Positions 55,140 to 63,866 of a stretch of DNA of 64,000 bases are shown here, one piece after another. The notes beneath the pieces are model-generated. The model did not search any database and was not told where the DNA came from. It saw only the letters and a list, made by a program, of their open reading frames with translations. Origin of the DNA: Desulfosporosinus sp. I2. GTDB taxonomy: Bacteria; Bacillota; Desulfitobacteriia; Desulfitobacteriales; Desulfitobacteriaceae. The stretch covers positions 101,638-165,637 of the forward strand of contig NZ_JYNH01000001.1 in NCBI RefSeq assembly GCF_000960765.1, given 5' to 3'. The translations under genes were made by a program, and so were the position numbers. Positions within the stretch are counted from its first letter, which is position 1. Every line of letters starts with the position of its first letter.

Positions 55140-56470
55140 TTTACTTCCCTCCTCACTTCCTGCCACATGAATACGTTTCTGCACTGCTGAAGTGTTTCCA
55201 GCTTGTATCTGAAGGTATTAAACGGTTTGGGGTTGTAATAGGTCGGATAGAGCAGATCCGTTTCTGCGTCGATGACCCCTTGTGCCCTGGCCATGCTTTC
55301 GATAGCAGTGCCTGGTAAAATCCGAATATTATTCAGTATGATAGTTCCAAGATTTTTTTTCTTGCTGTGTAATTCGTAAAGCTTTTCGACAAACTGAATA
55401 CTTTTTTCGCAGGTCTTTTCCGTCTCCCCAGGCACATTAACCATAAAATGATAGACACTGACCACATCTGTTTGAGCGACGAAACTTGCTGCTTTTAAAA
55501 TCTGTGCTTCACTAAGGTTTTTGCCTAAGACATCTAGTGATTCCTGGCACAGACCGTCAGGGGAGAAGGAAAAACATTCACACCCGGCCCGTTCAAACAT
55601 AGCGACATTCTTTTCAGTAAGCTGGTCTTCCCGCATAAAACCGTCCCACCGAATCTTGAGCTTTCTACGGAGTATCTCCTCACAGATTCCCTCAAGGTGA
55701 CCGCGGGGAGCATTGAGTACAGGATCGGTAAAATGAAAACTCTCAATGCCATAATCTTTGTGCAAGAGTTCCATTTCATCCACGACAGCAGTTGTCGGGC
55801 GGCACCGCAATCTCGTCCCTTGAAGCTGCGGATAGACACAATAAGCACAGTTAAACGCACAGCCACGTTTGGCCTCTATTCCAATCGTGGGAACGTAGTT
55901 ATTAATCCCTTTATAAAGCTCAGGGTCCAGTAAAAGGCGATTCGCAGGGACATAATTTGCCATGTCAAAATTAGTTGCAGGTGGTGAAACGTGCACCTTC
56001 AGGCCTTCTCGTCGGCAGAGTCCGGGCATTGGCGGTGGATTGTCTATTGAGCGGAGAAGAGCAGGAAAGGTTACTTCTGCTTCTCCTACAATTCCGTAAT
56101 CTAATTCAGGCACCTCTCGCATCAGCCGTTCTGGAAAAAGGGAAAAGCCGGTGCCGCCCACAATCAACCAAGCTTGGGGCAAAACGGCGGCGATTAACCG
56201 AACCGTAACGATAAAAGGAGAAATAAGCGAGCTCGTTTTATTGCCCAGCGGATCAATATTACGCAGGGATAAACCAATTCCCTCAGGGTGAAACGTCAAT
56301 AGTTTCTCCTTCAGCGCTCCGTAAGGATCTTTTTCCAGGTTCATGTCCAAGATACTCACCTCATGACCATACCCTTGAAGGCAGCCAGCCAGGAGGACAA
56401 TCCCGATAGGATAGACTCTTTCCTGAGAGAGGTCTTCTACTGAAGGGGTTTGGATCATCAGAACACGCAC
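55136..56470 (-). CDS. bzaD: B12-binding radical SAM methyltransferase, candidate BzaD
   Basis: 444 residues. An N-terminal B12-binding-type domain (VLMIQTPSVEDLS.., ILDMNL) is followed by a radical SAM domain with GCAFNCAYC and FHFTDPVLN. Same class as the next gene but clearly diverged from it. In the bza pathway BzaD methylates carbon 6 of 5-methoxybenzimidazole. Operon order A-B-C-D-E supports this. GTG start, six bases after the stop of bzaC, with TTGGAGTG as the ribosome binding site. Confidence 0.75.
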   Translation of the reverse strand: MRVLMIQTPSVEDLSQERVYPIGIVLLAGCLQGYGHEVSILDMNLEKDPYGALKEKLLTFHPEGIGLSLRNIDPLGNKTSSLISPFIVTVRLIAAVLPQAWLIVGGTGFSLFPERLMREVPELDYGIVGEAEVTFPALLRSIDNPPPMPGLCRREGLKVHVSPPATNFDMANYVPANRLLLDPELYKGINNYVPTIGIEAKRGCAFNCAYCVYPQLQGTRLRCRPTTAVVDEMELLHKDYGIESFHFTDPVLNAPRGHLEGICEEILRRKLKIRWDGFMREDQLTEKNVAMFERAGCECFSFSPDGLCQESLDVLGKNLSEAQILKAASFVAQTDVVSVYHFMVNVPGETEKTCEKSIQFVEKLYELHSKKKNLGTIILNNIRILPGTAIESMARAQGVIDAETDLLYPTYYNPKPFNTFRYKLETLQQCRNVFMWQEVRREVK

Positions 56471-56476
56471 GTTAAT

Positions 56477-58039
56477 TCACTCCAATAACAACAGGGCAAA
56501 ATATTTGACGTAGTCGCCCTTGTCGCGTAAAATCCGAAGATTAAGACCCGCCCGTCGGATGGTCTCGTAGACATCGATACCCGCTCCTTCCATAGAAGGC
56601 CTGGCATCTCGTGTATTGCGACACGTCCCGTCGGTAGCGCCCACAGCACAGGTAGCACAAAGAACACATGGACCGGCCCAATAAGCAAACGCTTTATGAA
56701 ATCCTGAAAGAAAGGCTTCTCTTTCGGCGTCCAAAACTCTGCTCTGAAACACGTTTCCTGGAGGTTCCCCCTCCAGAAGCAGAGCGTGTGAAAAGTCTTG
56801 CAGCACGTCTCTCGTTTTTTGGGGAGTGGGACTATTGGGTGGGCAATGGCCTTGTCCGTACCGATCACAGCCATACTGGCAGCGGAGATCCGTCCAGTCA
56901 GCAACATGGATGCTTTCTTTATCGATAGGAAGAACTTCTCCAAATCCCATCGCTTTAATCCTGGCAATCAGACGAGTTCTCTCGTCCAGGCGGAGACTCG
57001 CCAGTTTCTTTTTATCCTTAGCCGCAAAGATTAGAGCAGTGTCCGTCGCTAAAGGAATGAGCTCGGTTGTGTACAGTTTTGACATGGCTAATTGTTCTTT
57101 TACCCATGTTCCAGAAAAGATCCTGCCATTGTATGTATTGATAAACATATTCAGATCGAGCAGAGCAGCCTTGGCAGAGAAGTGCTCGGGGAAGAAATCA
57201 TGAATGACTAGGAGACCTTCCGACTTGAGACAATTTGCAGCTCTGTCCAGGATCAGAGGAATCTCCTCTTCTGAATAGGCGTGGATAATATTTGAGAGAA
57301 TGACAAGGTTAAACCCTTCCTTAGTTACGGACCAGGGTTCCAAAATATTGCTTGGCAGGTAGGAAACCCGTTCCCCCAACCCTTTCTTGTCCATCAACTC
57401 CCGTGTATAGTTGAGGACTTCCTGAATGTCCACTAAAGTTGCCGATAAAGAAGGAAAACTCTCCAGAAAACCACCGGCAATCGCCCCAGAGCCTGTCCCT
57501 ATATCAAGTATCTCTCCCTTCAGTTCAAGCCCCTCAAAGAAGGGCAGAATCTCCGCCACCTTAGTTTTGGCAATATTATCCATGGCATTGATGTATTTAC
57601 GAATCCGCCGGGCAAACCGCTCTGGACCCTCTTCTTCGACTGGAAAATTCACTCTGCCGCCGGCCTTAAGACACTCGGTAAGGTCCTGCCACCCTAGACT
57701 AAGACCTTTGCGCCAGAGGATCGAATCTCCTTGATACTGACTCTTACTTGGGACAAGATAGTCACTAGCAAGTTTGGTATTATAGTAACGTTCACCATTA
57801 CAAACCACTAGCCCTATTGCGCCAAGAGCCTGAAGAAAACGTTCCAGACCTGAAACAGGCATGAATAGTGCTCCAGCCATTTCGTCAGTCGTCATGCCTT
57901 CAGACTCTAGCAAAGTAAAGACTTCCAATTCAACTGCCGTAAACAGAGCCTCGGAAAACCAGTACCCTGTTGCCAAGTCTTCCAAATACTGAGGGCCTAC
58001 ATCCTGGGGACTATGTCGAAAAAAGGGTGTTGATCCCAT
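56477..58039 (-). CDS. bzaC: O-methyltransferase fused to cysteine-rich DUF2284-like domain, candidate BzaC
   Basis: 520 residues. Residues 1-90 are the dimerisation winged helix (TAVELEVFTLLESEGMTTDEMAG). Residues about 100-335 are a SAM O-methyltransferase (EILDIGTGSGAIAGGFL, LVILSNIIHAY, VIHDFFP) of the hydroxyneurosporene/hydroxyindole O-methyltransferase type. This fits BzaC, which methylates 5-hydroxybenzimidazole. Residues about 350-520 form an extra domain with RCQYGCDRYGQGHCPPNSP and GPCVLCATCAVGATDGTC, resembling DUF2284 metal-binding proteins; it may hold an Fe-S cluster. Such an extension is not expected in BzaC. GGGAGGG lies 11 bases before the ATG. Confidence 0.78.
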   Translation of the reverse strand: MGSTPFFRHSPQDVGPQYLEDLATGYWFSEALFTAVELEVFTLLESEGMTTDEMAGALFMPVSGLERFLQALGAIGLVVCNGERYYNTKLASDYLVPSKSQYQGDSILWRKGLSLGWQDLTECLKAGGRVNFPVEEEGPERFARRIRKYINAMDNIAKTKVAEILPFFEGLELKGEILDIGTGSGAIAGGFLESFPSLSATLVDIQEVLNYTRELMDKKGLGERVSYLPSNILEPWSVTKEGFNLVILSNIIHAYSEEEIPLILDRAANCLKSEGLLVIHDFFPEHFSAKAALLDLNMFINTYNGRIFSGTWVKEQLAMSKLYTTELIPLATDTALIFAAKDKKKLASLRLDERTRLIARIKAMGFGEVLPIDKESIHVADWTDLRCQYGCDRYGQGHCPPNSPTPQKTRDVLQDFSHALLLEGEPPGNVFQSRVLDAEREAFLSGFHKAFAYWAGPCVLCATCAVGATDGTCRNTRDARPSMEGAGIDVYETIRRAGLNLRILRDKGDYVKYFALLLLE

Positions 58040-58086
58040 CTTTTTATTACCCTCCCCACTGGATCTTCAAATTGAGTTACGAAATG

Positions 58087-59451
58087 TTACGGAAGAGGAT
58101 ACACTCCATTAAAACAAGCTAGGCAAACACCGTCCGTCCCAAGTGCTCGAAGCAAGCCTTCCTCAGAGATATAGTGCAGCGAATTTGCTCCAACAAACTC
58201 ACGAATACCTTCTATATCTAATTGATTGGCAATGAGTTTTTCTCGTTTTACCGTGTCAATCCCATAGAAGCACGGATAGGCAACCGGAGGTGAGCTGATT
58301 AAAAAATGGACTTCTTTGGCCCCTGCTTTTCTGACCATTTCCACCAGTTTTGAACTGGTTGTTCCTTGGATAATCGAATCATCGATCATAATGACGCGCT
58401 TATCTTTCAGGACACTTGCATTAGCATTGAGCTTTAGACGAACGTCCACTTCTCGCATTTCTTGAGTCGGTTGAATATAGCTTCGATGGACATAACGGTT
58501 TTTAATAACCCCTTCCCCAAAGGGAAGCCCCATTGCTGTGGCATACCCTAGGGCAGAAGTCGTCGCAGAGTCTGGGACCGCAATCACTAGATCCGCCTCA
58601 ATTGGATATTCTCGAGCCAGTTCAATGCCCATCCGACGTCGGCTTTCCGATACACTCAGCTGATCAATGGTACTGTCCGGCCGGGCAAAATGGATATATT
58701 CAAAGGCACATGACGTCCGTTCTAGTTTAGAAAATCCCTGGTATGAGTGTAGCCCCTCTTCATCGATCACCACAATTTCACCGGGTTCCACATCCCTCAC
58801 AAACTCTGCACCCGTGGTATCGAGAACACAGCTTTCTGAGGCCAAACAATACCCATCGCCCATCCGCCCAATACATAAGGGACGGACGCCATGAGGATCC
58901 CTGAGTCCGATCAGTTTATCCTCTGCCAAGATAACCAAGGCATACGCTCCACGTAGATCCATCATGGTCTTCAGCAACGCATCTTCCAAGGACTCTTGGC
59001 GATTGCGAGTAATGAGGTTAATAATCACTTCGCTATCAATCGTCGTTTGGAAAACTGCCCCGTTTATTCCCAGTTCTTCACGTAGTGTTACGGCATTGGT
59101 TAAACTTCCATTATGAGCCAAGGCCATCATGCCTTTTTGGTAGTGTACCACCAAGGGCTGAGCATTCGCAAGCAGGCTTGCACCTGTGGGGGAGTAACGA
59201 ACATGTCCGATTGCCATTTTCCCCTTCAAACAGGCCACAACACGGTCTGAAAACACTTCCGACACCAAGCCCTTTCCTTTATGCACATCAATGCTTCGGC
59301 CATCTGAAACTGCGATTCCGGCACTCTCCTGCCCTCGGTGTTGCAGAGCATAGAGCCCGTAGTAAGTTAAACGGGCAACATCCAAAGTGGGGGCATAGAG
59401 TCCAAAGACTCCGCATTCCTCTTTCAGTTTGTCCTCTCCAAATTCGAACAT
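58087..59451 (-). CDS. purF: second amidophosphoribosyltransferase (PurF paralogue) in bza operon
   Basis: 454 residues, very like the housekeeping PurF at 45.7 kb, with the Cys nucleophile in KEECGVFGLY and LQHRGQESAGI. It differs at conserved PRPP-site positions: IDDSIIQGTTS (Arg to Gln), VHRSYIQP (GRTF to HRSY), PDSATTSALGY (GTA to ATT) and GHVRYSPTG (Thr to Pro). It lacks the 18-residue C-terminal tail of the other copy. Its place between two ThiC paralogues and bzaC suggests a dedicated source of phosphoribosylamine and so AIR, the bza substrate; loss of full activity is also possible. AGGGGAGGGG before the ATG. Confidence 0.9.
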   Translation of the reverse strand: MFEFGEDKLKEECGVFGLYAPTLDVARLTYYGLYALQHRGQESAGIAVSDGRSIDVHKGKGLVSEVFSDRVVACLKGKMAIGHVRYSPTGASLLANAQPLVVHYQKGMMALAHNGSLTNAVTLREELGINGAVFQTTIDSEVIINLITRNRQESLEDALLKTMMDLRGAYALVILAEDKLIGLRDPHGVRPLCIGRMGDGYCLASESCVLDTTGAEFVRDVEPGEIVVIDEEGLHSYQGFSKLERTSCAFEYIHFARPDSTIDQLSVSESRRRMGIELAREYPIEADLVIAVPDSATTSALGYATAMGLPFGEGVIKNRYVHRSYIQPTQEMREVDVRLKLNANASVLKDKRVIMIDDSIIQGTTSSKLVEMVRKAGAKEVHFLISSPPVAYPCFYGIDTVKREKLIANQLDIEGIREFVGANSLHYISEEGLLRALGTDGVCLACFNGVYPLP

Positions 59452-59500
59452 GTTTGCCCCCCTCCCCTTAGTTCATTGCCCTCACCCTCCTTGAATGCTC

Positions 59501-60799
59501 TTAGCAAGTTCCACCCGTTTTCCCTAAGTGTTCTCCAACTAATTTCATAGCACAGAAACCACCACACATAGAACAGGCTTCCGCCCCCTCCTCGTTACGC
59601 TCTCCACGAATCCGGCGAGCTGTTGGAGGATCAATGGACAATTCAATTTGTTTTTCCCAATCTAAGGCTTTGCGAGCATGAGCCATGGCTAAGTCCCATT
59701 CCCGTGCACCCTTAACGCCATTCACTATATCCGCAGCATGCGTGGCAATGCGCGTAGCAATTACCCCGGCGTGGACATCTTCAGCAGTTGGTAAACGTAG
59801 ATGTTCGGCAGGTGTAACATAGCAAATGAAGTTTGCACCTGCCATAGCGGCAGCTGTAGCTCCGATGGCTCCTGTGATATGGTCGTAGCCCGGTGCAATA
59901 TCCGTGACCAAATTGCCAAGTATATAGTACGGAACATGATGACAAAGTTGTTTTTGGAGCAAGATCGTTGCTGGGATTTGATCCACTGGTACATGGCCCG
60001 GGCCTTCTACCATGACTTGAACCCCCGCTTCCAGGGCTCGTTGGACCAATTCTCCTGCCACAATCACTCCTTGGACTTGGGCGCGGTCCAGAGAATCTTC
60101 GATACAACCAGGTCGGATTGCATCCCCAATACTAAGCGTTACATCGTATTTTTTGCAAATTTCAAGAACACGATCAAATTGAGCATAGAGCGGATTTTCT
60201 TGCTCGTGGTGGAACATCCAGCCTGTTAAAAAGGCCCCGCCACGACTCACAATATCGGTGACTCGTCCTTGATTTTTTAATCGTTCAATAATAGACATGT
60301 TTAAAGCAGCATGAATGGCCATAAAATCAATGCCACGCTTTGCCTGACGTTCAATCATTTCGAACATATCCTCAGCGGTCATACCGACAACGCTTCCGTG
60401 CTTAGCAATACTTTCCATGCCCCCTTGATAGCTTGGAACAGAACCGACAGGTAATGTGAAGTTATCGAGTACTTGACGGTGAAAAGCATCAACATCTCCG
60501 CCAATACTTAATTCCATAATGGAATCCGCACCAGCCGCTACGGCAACCTTTATTTTATAAAGCTCATCTGAAAAGTCCACACAGTCCGGCGACGTTCCGA
60601 TGTTAGCATTTACTTTGGTGCGAAGTCCTTCCCCTACTGCGATCGCGACTGAGTTCTTGCGTTGATTATTCTTTAAGATCACAACCCGACCTTGCGCTAC
60701 CTTCTCACATAACTCATCCGCTGTAAGCCCTTCAACTTTTGCTAATCTTTCTACCTCAGGTGTAATAATACCTTGTCTCGCTTTGATAAGTTGAGTCAT
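59501..60799 (-). CDS. bzaB: ThiC-family radical SAM protein, candidate BzaB
   Basis: 432 residues, complete. ThiC-type TIM barrel with VEGPGHVPVDQIPAT, LGNLVTDIAPGYDHITGAIG and the C-terminal cluster motif CSMCGGFC. ThiC and its paralogues rearrange AIR: ThiC gives the thiamine pyrimidine, BzaA plus BzaB give 5-hydroxybenzimidazole. Its place second in a B12-riboswitch operon with methyltransferases argues for BzaB; it could instead be the housekeeping ThiC. The ATG at 60799 follows GGAGAG; 17 extra codons upstream are unlikely. Confidence 0.75.
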   Translation of the reverse strand: MTQLIKARQGIITPEVERLAKVEGLTADELCEKVAQGRVVILKNNQRKNSVAIAVGEGLRTKVNANIGTSPDCVDFSDELYKIKVAVAAGADSIMELSIGGDVDAFHRQVLDNFTLPVGSVPSYQGGMESIAKHGSVVGMTAEDMFEMIERQAKRGIDFMAIHAALNMSIIERLKNQGRVTDIVSRGGAFLTGWMFHHEQENPLYAQFDRVLEICKKYDVTLSIGDAIRPGCIEDSLDRAQVQGVIVAGELVQRALEAGVQVMVEGPGHVPVDQIPATILLQKQLCHHVPYYILGNLVTDIAPGYDHITGAIGATAAAMAGANFICYVTPAEHLRLPTAEDVHAGVIATRIATHAADIVNGVKGAREWDLAMAHARKALDWEKQIELSIDPPTARRIRGERNEEGAEACSMCGGFCAMKLVGEHLGKTGGTC

Positions 60800-60836
60800 T
60801 TTAATCTCTCCATTCTTTGTTTTATTTCCTAATTCA

Positions 60837-60960
60837 GGCACGATGTACAACGAGTAACTACCTTTGGGATCTCAAGGCATCGGCCTCGTTATCCCTACCT
60901 TTGGGCACGATGCATCGTGTCCCTACTGATAATCGAACCTCGAACCACGAATTTCAAACC
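60837..60960. repeat. short repeats in the bzaA-bzaB spacer
   Basis: GGCACGATG and TACCTTTGGG each occur twice, CACGATGCATCGTG (60906-60919) is a perfect palindrome, and AACCTCGAACCACGAA follows. Related decayed motifs (CGCGATGCAT, CCACGGACCACG) lie just upstream of hisIE near 10.0 kb. Looks like a small dispersed intergenic repeat family. Confidence 0.6.
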
Positions 60961-60966
60961 TCGCTT

Positions 60967-62257
60967 TTAGCACTCCCACGGCAGTTCTTGAAAGAACTCG
61001 CCAGCCACAGCCATAGCGCAACCTTTTCCACATTTTTTGCAGAAGGGTTTTTCGCTCGAGTGGAAATTCGTCAGCCTTTCCTGATCTAAGGCTAACGTTT
61101 TCTGGGCCTCTAGATTCTGCTCCCGTCGTGCTTGACTCATTTGAAGATCCCAATTTTCTGCGCCTGGGTACCCTTTCGCCAGATCCGCGACATGAGCAGC
61201 AATACGTGAAGCTACCACTCCCCGATAGACATCCTGTGCATTGGGATAACCTATATGTTCAGCGGGTGTGACATAGCAGAGAATGTCTGCTCCAGCGGCA
61301 CCAGCCATAGCTCCTCCGATTGCAGCTGTAATTTCATCATATCCTGGAGCTACATCCGTCGATACCGGACCGAAGACAAAATACGGAGCACCTTGGCATA
61401 CTTGTTTTTTCCAATTTAACCGTTGTCGCAATTTGATTGGGTGGAGTGTGACCAGGTCCCTTAATCATAATTTGAACCCCTGCTTGTCGACTACGCTTTA
61501 CCAACTCACCCAGAATAACGAGTTCTTCAGCCTGTGAACGACATAATGAATCAGCACCTGCCCCCGGTCGCATAGCATCGGCTAAACTTAAAGTAACTTC
61601 GTACTTTTTGGCAATTTCCAGGATACGGTCGAACATAGTATACAAAAAGTTTTCCTTGTTATGATAAAGCATCCATCCCATCAATAAGGACCCGCCTCGG
61701 CTGACCAGATTTAGGACCCGCTTGTCTTCCTTAGCCGTTTTAAACAAGCCGGAGTGAAGGGCACTATGCAAAGCCATAAAATCCACTCCATCAGCAGCTT
61801 GGCGTTCCATAACCTTGAAAAAATCGTCTGGTTCAAGTGCTAAGGCTGAACCCTTCGTACGTACAGCTTCAGCAAAGGCCTGATAAACTGGTAATGTACC
61901 CAAAGGCAACGGCACTCTTTTTATAATAGTCCGCCTTGCTTCGTCCATATTACCGGCAGTGCTCAAATCCATGATCGCATTGGTTCCTGCCCTGATTGCC
62001 TCACCCACTTTAAATAATTCATCTGTTAGACTATCTTCATCTGCGGCAAGACCAATACTGGCACTAACCTTGGTACTTAGGCCTAGTCCAAAGCCTTGGG
62101 GTTTTTGAGGCTTGTGATGACTGTTATAGGGAATAACAATCCGTCCAGTAGCAACTCGTTCCATAAGAAGTTGGACATTCATCTGTTCGTTTTGAGCTAC
62201 CAAGGTAAATAACGGGATTTCCTGACCTTTTTGGGCCATTTCCATTAACGTCAACAC
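60967..62257 (-). CDS. bzaA: ThiC-family radical SAM protein, candidate BzaA (frameshifted)
   Basis: Read with one base removed from the A6 tract at 61405-61410 (T6 on the plus strand), this gives about 429 residues of ThiC paralogue. The N-terminal part has VSRGGSLLMGWM and GPGHTPPNQIAT, then after the shift QVCQGAPYFVFGPVSTDVAPGYDE and the cluster motif CKKCGKGC. As written, the first frame ends in an unrelated tail after about 306 codons. First gene after the cobalamin riboswitch and terminator, as bzaA is in known operons; with bzaB it would make 5-hydroxybenzimidazole. GTG start behind AAAGGAGAG. Confidence 0.8.
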
Positions 62258-62315
62258 CCTAAACTCTCCTTTCTCTGTTTGGAGTCACTACCTTAAAAAG
62301 AACCTTCGGGAAGAG

Positions 62316-62358
62316 AAAAAATAAAAAAAGTCTCTAATCACACAGTGACTAGAGACTT
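62316..62358 (-). terminator. cobalamin riboswitch terminator
   Basis: AAGTCTCTAGTCAC/GTGATTAGAGACTT stem of 14 bp (one G-U pair) with a 3-base loop, followed by TTTTTATTTTTT on the minus strand, 60 bases before bzaA. Confidence 0.93.
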
Positions 62359-62415
62359 TTCCATAATCTCATCCACACTACTCTTGGTTCTTCGACAAGG
62401 TAGGCTTGATCTTAA

Positions 62416-62570
62416 CTACAGGCAGGTCTCCTGGCTTACGGATCAACACATCTGAAGCACCTTCCGGGAACTACCCCGTGGTTATACTTCTTACTCCCCG
62501 TTTACAGTGGCGGGACCGCGCCGGATTTACACCGACTTCCCTATTCTCCTCATTAATGAGGCACCTGTAA
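62416..62570 (-). promoter_or_regulatory. cobalamin (B12) riboswitch
   Basis: On the minus strand: P1 arms TTACAGG and CCTGTAG, GGTGCCTC, AGGGAAGTCGGTGTAAATCC, GGTCCCGCCACTGTAA and AAGCCAGGAGACCTGCC, the complete B12 element. With the terminator after it, adenosylcobalamin should switch off the bza operon, which fits a role in making a part of B12. Confidence 0.97.
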
Positions 62571-62674
62571 TTATTAATTTTATAAACATAGTATAAATAA
62601 TAAATGTCTTGTTGACAAGGTCTTTTTTTGATCTATTGAATAATTCTTAAAAAATTGCCATTGACAAGTAATCT

Positions 62675-63499
62675 TTACTCAGTTTCTTCTTCCGTATTAT
62701 ATATAGAATTATTTGAGATGATGTTATACTCACCACTATTGTTCACGATTCTAGAAACATGTCGAATATGTAACCTACATACAGCACAGTAGCCAAACGC
62801 AAAATATTTTTTTGTTTTAGAAACTTCCTTATCTTTATCAATTAATTTGGAACATTGTGGACATACAATAGTCACTTGATCAAGGACAGACTTTAACTCT
62901 CTAATTTTTATCTCGTTATCAATTTGCACCTTTTGCCAATTAATAATTGCCCCACTAGAAAAATTAAAGACCTTTATAAAGATCTCTGAAGTATAGAAGG
63001 CGTCACTAAATGCATCGTGAAAAGGAGTCGTTTTTTCAATTCCTAGACCTTCTACGGCACTTTCAAGACTTGGCTGTTTTGCTAGGCCCTCATACTTCAT
63101 ATAAACTTGTTGAATATTTATAAACTTGTCAAAGGATAATTGATTAAAGTCAAAAAACAGACAGTTATCCCTTAATCCTAAAATATCATCATGCCCCCAG
63201 GAGCATAATACCGAGTCCTCACCAATCCATGAACTAAAGTTCTGGATTGCTTGGACAAAAGGTGTTCCTTGGCTGGCCTGCCTTGTATTAATCATCGTTT
63301 TCTTCTTAACATAGGGATTAATTCTCTTATAAATCAAAGGCTTTATAATTGAATCAAATTTACCGATCGTTTCCAGTTTCTCATTTAATTTAACTGCACC
63401 GATTTGTATAATTTCGCTTTTTAGAGCGGGATTTGCATTTTCTCCTTCTTTAAACTTAAAAAACATATTAAATTCCAAATCGAAGACTATATAATTCAT
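62675..63499 (-). CDS. DEDD-family 3'-5' exonuclease with C-terminal zinc-finger-like part
   Basis: 274 residues. Exonuclease motifs FDLEFN (Exo I), SWGHDD (Exo II) and HDAFSDA (Exo III, DEDDh type) are present, like the KapD/ERI-1 branch. After residue 210 a tail with CPQCSKL and YCAVCRLH looks like a zinc-ribbon pair. Probably acts on RNA or DNA 3' ends; in Bacillus a similar protein (KapD) affects sporulation. GAGGAGG before the ATG. Single gene. Confidence 0.82.
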   Translation of the reverse strand: MNYIVFDLEFNMFFKFKEGENANPALKSEIIQIGAVKLNEKLETIGKFDSIIKPLIYKRINPYVKKKTMINTRQASQGTPFVQAIQNFSSWIGEDSVLCSWGHDDILGLRDNCLFFDFNQLSFDKFINIQQVYMKYEGLAKQPSLESAVEGLGIEKTTPFHDAFSDAFYTSEIFIKVFNFSSGAIINWQKVQIDNEIKIRELKSVLDQVTIVCPQCSKLIDKDKEVSKTKKYFAFGYCAVCRLHIRHVSRIVNNSGEYNIISNNSIYNTEEETE

Positions 63500-63632
63500 T
63501 GCTACCTCCTCTATTACACTCGTTCATTATAATCCTTCCAAACAATAAAAGCACATAATTTCGACCCTATTAGGTCATAATCCTTCACGAGGATGCCAAT
63601 CAGGATACCTTAAGTCTATAAGGGAGCAAAGT

Positions 63633-63678
63633 AGAAAAAATAAAGACACCTGCAAGAAGCTTCTTGTGGTGTCTCTTT
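63633..63678 (-). terminator. intrinsic terminator after Spo0E-like gene
   Basis: AGACACC.. AAGAAGCTTCTT ..GGTGTCT nested stem followed by TTTATTTTTTC on the minus strand. Confidence 0.88.
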
Positions 63679-63695
63679 AGCTATTATTCTCATGA

Positions 63696-63866
63696 TTACC
63701 AAAAACTTAACTGTTTATAACTACTAATCTTTTGGTATTGGTTAAGTAGGCAATCTAATTGCTGACTAACTTCAACTACCTCACTATCAATAAGACTCTT
63801 GTTTGGACCAAATTTATTGAGTCTTTTGCGAAGTTCCTCAATTCTTTTCAAAAGTTTCTTTTCCAC
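63696..63866 (-). CDS. Spo0E-like aspartyl-phosphate phosphatase
   Basis: 56 residues, normal for the family. Two helices with the signature SEVVEVSQQLDCLLNQY (the SxxxD-type motif used to dephosphorylate Spo0A). It would oppose sporulation by draining Spo0A-P. Start is probably the GTG at 63866 with CAGGAGG upstream, ten codons inside the longest frame. A TGTCGATA sequence at 63961-63968 resembles a Spo0A box (one mismatch). Confidence 0.82.
   Translation of the reverse strand: MEKKLLKRIEELRKRLNKFGPNKSLIDSEVVEVSQQLDCLLNQYQKISSYKQLSFW

Noticed and set aside
53637..59451. A peptide natural-product (RiPP) cluster with radical SAM enzymes
   Set aside because: No precursor peptide or protease or exporter in the operon, while the B12 riboswitch and ThiC paralogues point clearly to the bza pathway.
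59801..60229. Long plus-strand frame opposite the second ThiC paralogue
   Set aside because: Mirror frame of a highly conserved gene; no ribosome binding site and no protein-like features.
59501..62257. Two housekeeping thiC genes for thiamine
   Set aside because: No TPP riboswitch and no other thi genes; both follow a cobalamin riboswitch with methyltransferases. One could still be thiC, so confidence was lowered.
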